In this document: positions 62,865-64,000 of the stretch, one piece after another
Position numbering within the stretch: position 1 is the stretch's first letter
How the letters are laid out: each line of letters starts with the position of its first letter
Source of the DNA: Helopsaltes ochotensis
Lineage: Eukaryota; Chordata; Aves; Passeriformes; Locustellidae
Length of the DNA stretch: 64,000 nucleotides
NCBI GenBank assembly: GCA_013400155.1
Contig: VXBM01000429.1
Coordinates: 510,692 to 574,691, forward strand
Reading direction: 5' to 3'
Translations under genes and position numbers: made by a program
Notes under the pieces: model-generated
What the model saw: the letters and a program-made list of their open reading frames with translations, nothing else
Databases searched by the model: none
What the model was told of the DNA's origin: nothing

Positions 62865-64000
62865 TTCCATTAGTTTCAAGTCAGACGACTTTTCTGATGA
62901 ACGTTCCTGCTCCACAGGCTTGCCATGCAGCCAAACTGAAGTAACTTAGTACTCAGGGCAGGGTAGAAAGCTTTGCTGTTTATACCCTTTATTAGATACA
63001 GCTACTCCACTGCAGGCGTATTTCACCCCCGTGAAGCTTCACTGAGCACCACCTAATAACCAACTGCTGAGGGAAAAGCAATATGCATCAAAAGAATCAG
63101 CTCCTTACCTTGGCAGCCAGAAGGCTGCTGTCACATAAAGACTGAAGCCCAACCTCTCGGGTGTCTCACTTGAGATCCAACTCACTTGAAGCTATTTCCT
63201 TTGTTTTCTATTCCAGAAGTTTCTAGATGTCACTGAACATATTTCAGCGCCCATTTTATGCCCCAAAGCAAGAGTACATAACTTGCCAAGCTGAACAAAT
63301 TAGGTTTTTTAAAACATTAAAATTCACCGCATTCAGTTGCCTCCAAATACTCTGCTTCATCCTTCAGCTGCAAGTGCAGGAACTCGTTTATTACCTTCAA
63401 GTCCATCAATTATTTAGAGAAAGCTCCTTTCTAGAGAGACTCAAGTACCAATTATTTAGTACTTGATGAGGAAACAAACTGTTAAAAGAGGAAAAGAGAT
63501 TTCTGGAAAGGGTTGTTGGCCACATGAACATATTTGGGGTTGTACACTGACAACCTGCCTGAAACAGAACAAGAATGCCAAAACAGAACAGCCCCTAAAG
63601 CCAAAAGTTCACATGCACACACAAGCTCATCAAGTACCTGAGCCAGCTGGTGCCAAAGAGCTCCAGCTACACCAGGGGGTTTCAGGACAGCTCTTCCCAT
63701 GAAAGTCCTTTCTCAGTTTGGTATAAATGCCTGTTCTCTAGCCCAGGAGCATAAAGCAGAGAGAAGCTCTTTTCTAATACCACAGAAGCTCTTATACAAT
63801 CCAAGACAACACTCAACAATGCTCACTACAAAGTTCAAGGGGAAGCAGAGCCCTGTGTTTTTTACACCTATGCCTTTCCCACTCAGGTTCAGATTAAGGA
63901 TGAAAACAGGCCTAAGATTTTCAGCTTTTGCACAACTTCTAAAGACAATGACACAGAAAGAGCTCTCAGAAGAAACACAGGTAAGCATTCAGCCTAGATA

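Larger units (their letters stand above)
54424..64000 (-). other. 5' intron or upstream region of TSPAN14
   Basis: The acceptor at 54424-54425 implies at least one upstream non-coding exon, but no candidate first exon with a CpG island or TATA box stands out before the window ends. The stretch is AT-rich, with a short AT microsatellite-like patch near 61362-61420 and a 26-base tandem duplication at 62813-62864. No coding gene, RNA gene or transposon was recognised. Confidence 0.55.

Noticed and set aside
1..64000. CRISPR arrays, bacterial operons, prophage or other prokaryotic systems
   Set aside because: The window is vertebrate intron-exon sequence, and no direct-repeat arrays or prokaryotic gene organisation were seen.

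Overview
The window reads as a vertebrate, most likely avian, nuclear locus. Its coding sequence is broken into short exons with GT-AG introns, it contains 3'-ends of CR1-type LINEs and one degenerate LTR that resembles bird endogenous retroviruses, and there is no sign of bacterial gene organisation. The bird assignment is an inference from repeat style and protein divergence. No species can be named.

Two protein-coding genes lie tail to tail. On the + strand (about 2.46 to 32.0 kb, plus 3'UTR) is a complete but divergent relative of RAP1GDS1 (SmgGDS), an all-armadillo-repeat chaperone and exchange factor for small GTPases. I assembled 13 coding exons. They run from a tiny TATA-proximal first exon (ATG+G, 2541-2544) to the stop codon at 32035-32037, and every junction is phase-compatible, giving about 517 residues. 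By eye the exons are only about half to two-thirds identical to SmgGDS as I remember it. That is too divergent for the normally highly conserved RAP1GDS1 orthologue, so I read this gene as a paralogue. On the - strand (54.4 down to 37.36 kb, 3'UTR probably to about 33.8 kb) is a complete eight-coding-exon TSPAN14, a TspanC8 tetraspanin of 270 residues.

The most interesting points concern the SmgGDS paralogue. (1) RAP1GDS1 and TSPAN5 are tail-to-tail neighbours in human. Here a RAP1GDS1 paralogue is tail to tail with TSPAN14, the TSPAN5 paralogue, which suggests an ancient duplicated block whose SmgGDS copy is not next to human TSPAN14. (2) The exon equivalent to SmgGDS exon 9 is still visible at 20537-20665 but is dead: it has an in-frame TAG and two length changes. 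Skipping it keeps the frame, so the gene appears to have lost one armadillo repeat. (3) The exon that distinguishes SmgGDS-607 from SmgGDS-558 (exon 5) is not recognisable, so the gene looks locked in the 558-like form. (4) The gene starts from a TATA-box promoter and contains a GC-AG intron.

Region by region: 1-2433 is 5' flank. 2434-32037 is the SmgGDS-like gene, whose 12.4 kb first intron holds an antisense LTR and an old CR1. 32038-37356 holds the converging 3'UTRs and a 54-base A run. 37357-54423 is TSPAN14, with a CR1 3'-end in its coding intron 1. 54424-64000 is 5' intron or upstream DNA of TSPAN14, with no recognised exon and no CpG island; its true promoter probably lies beyond the window.
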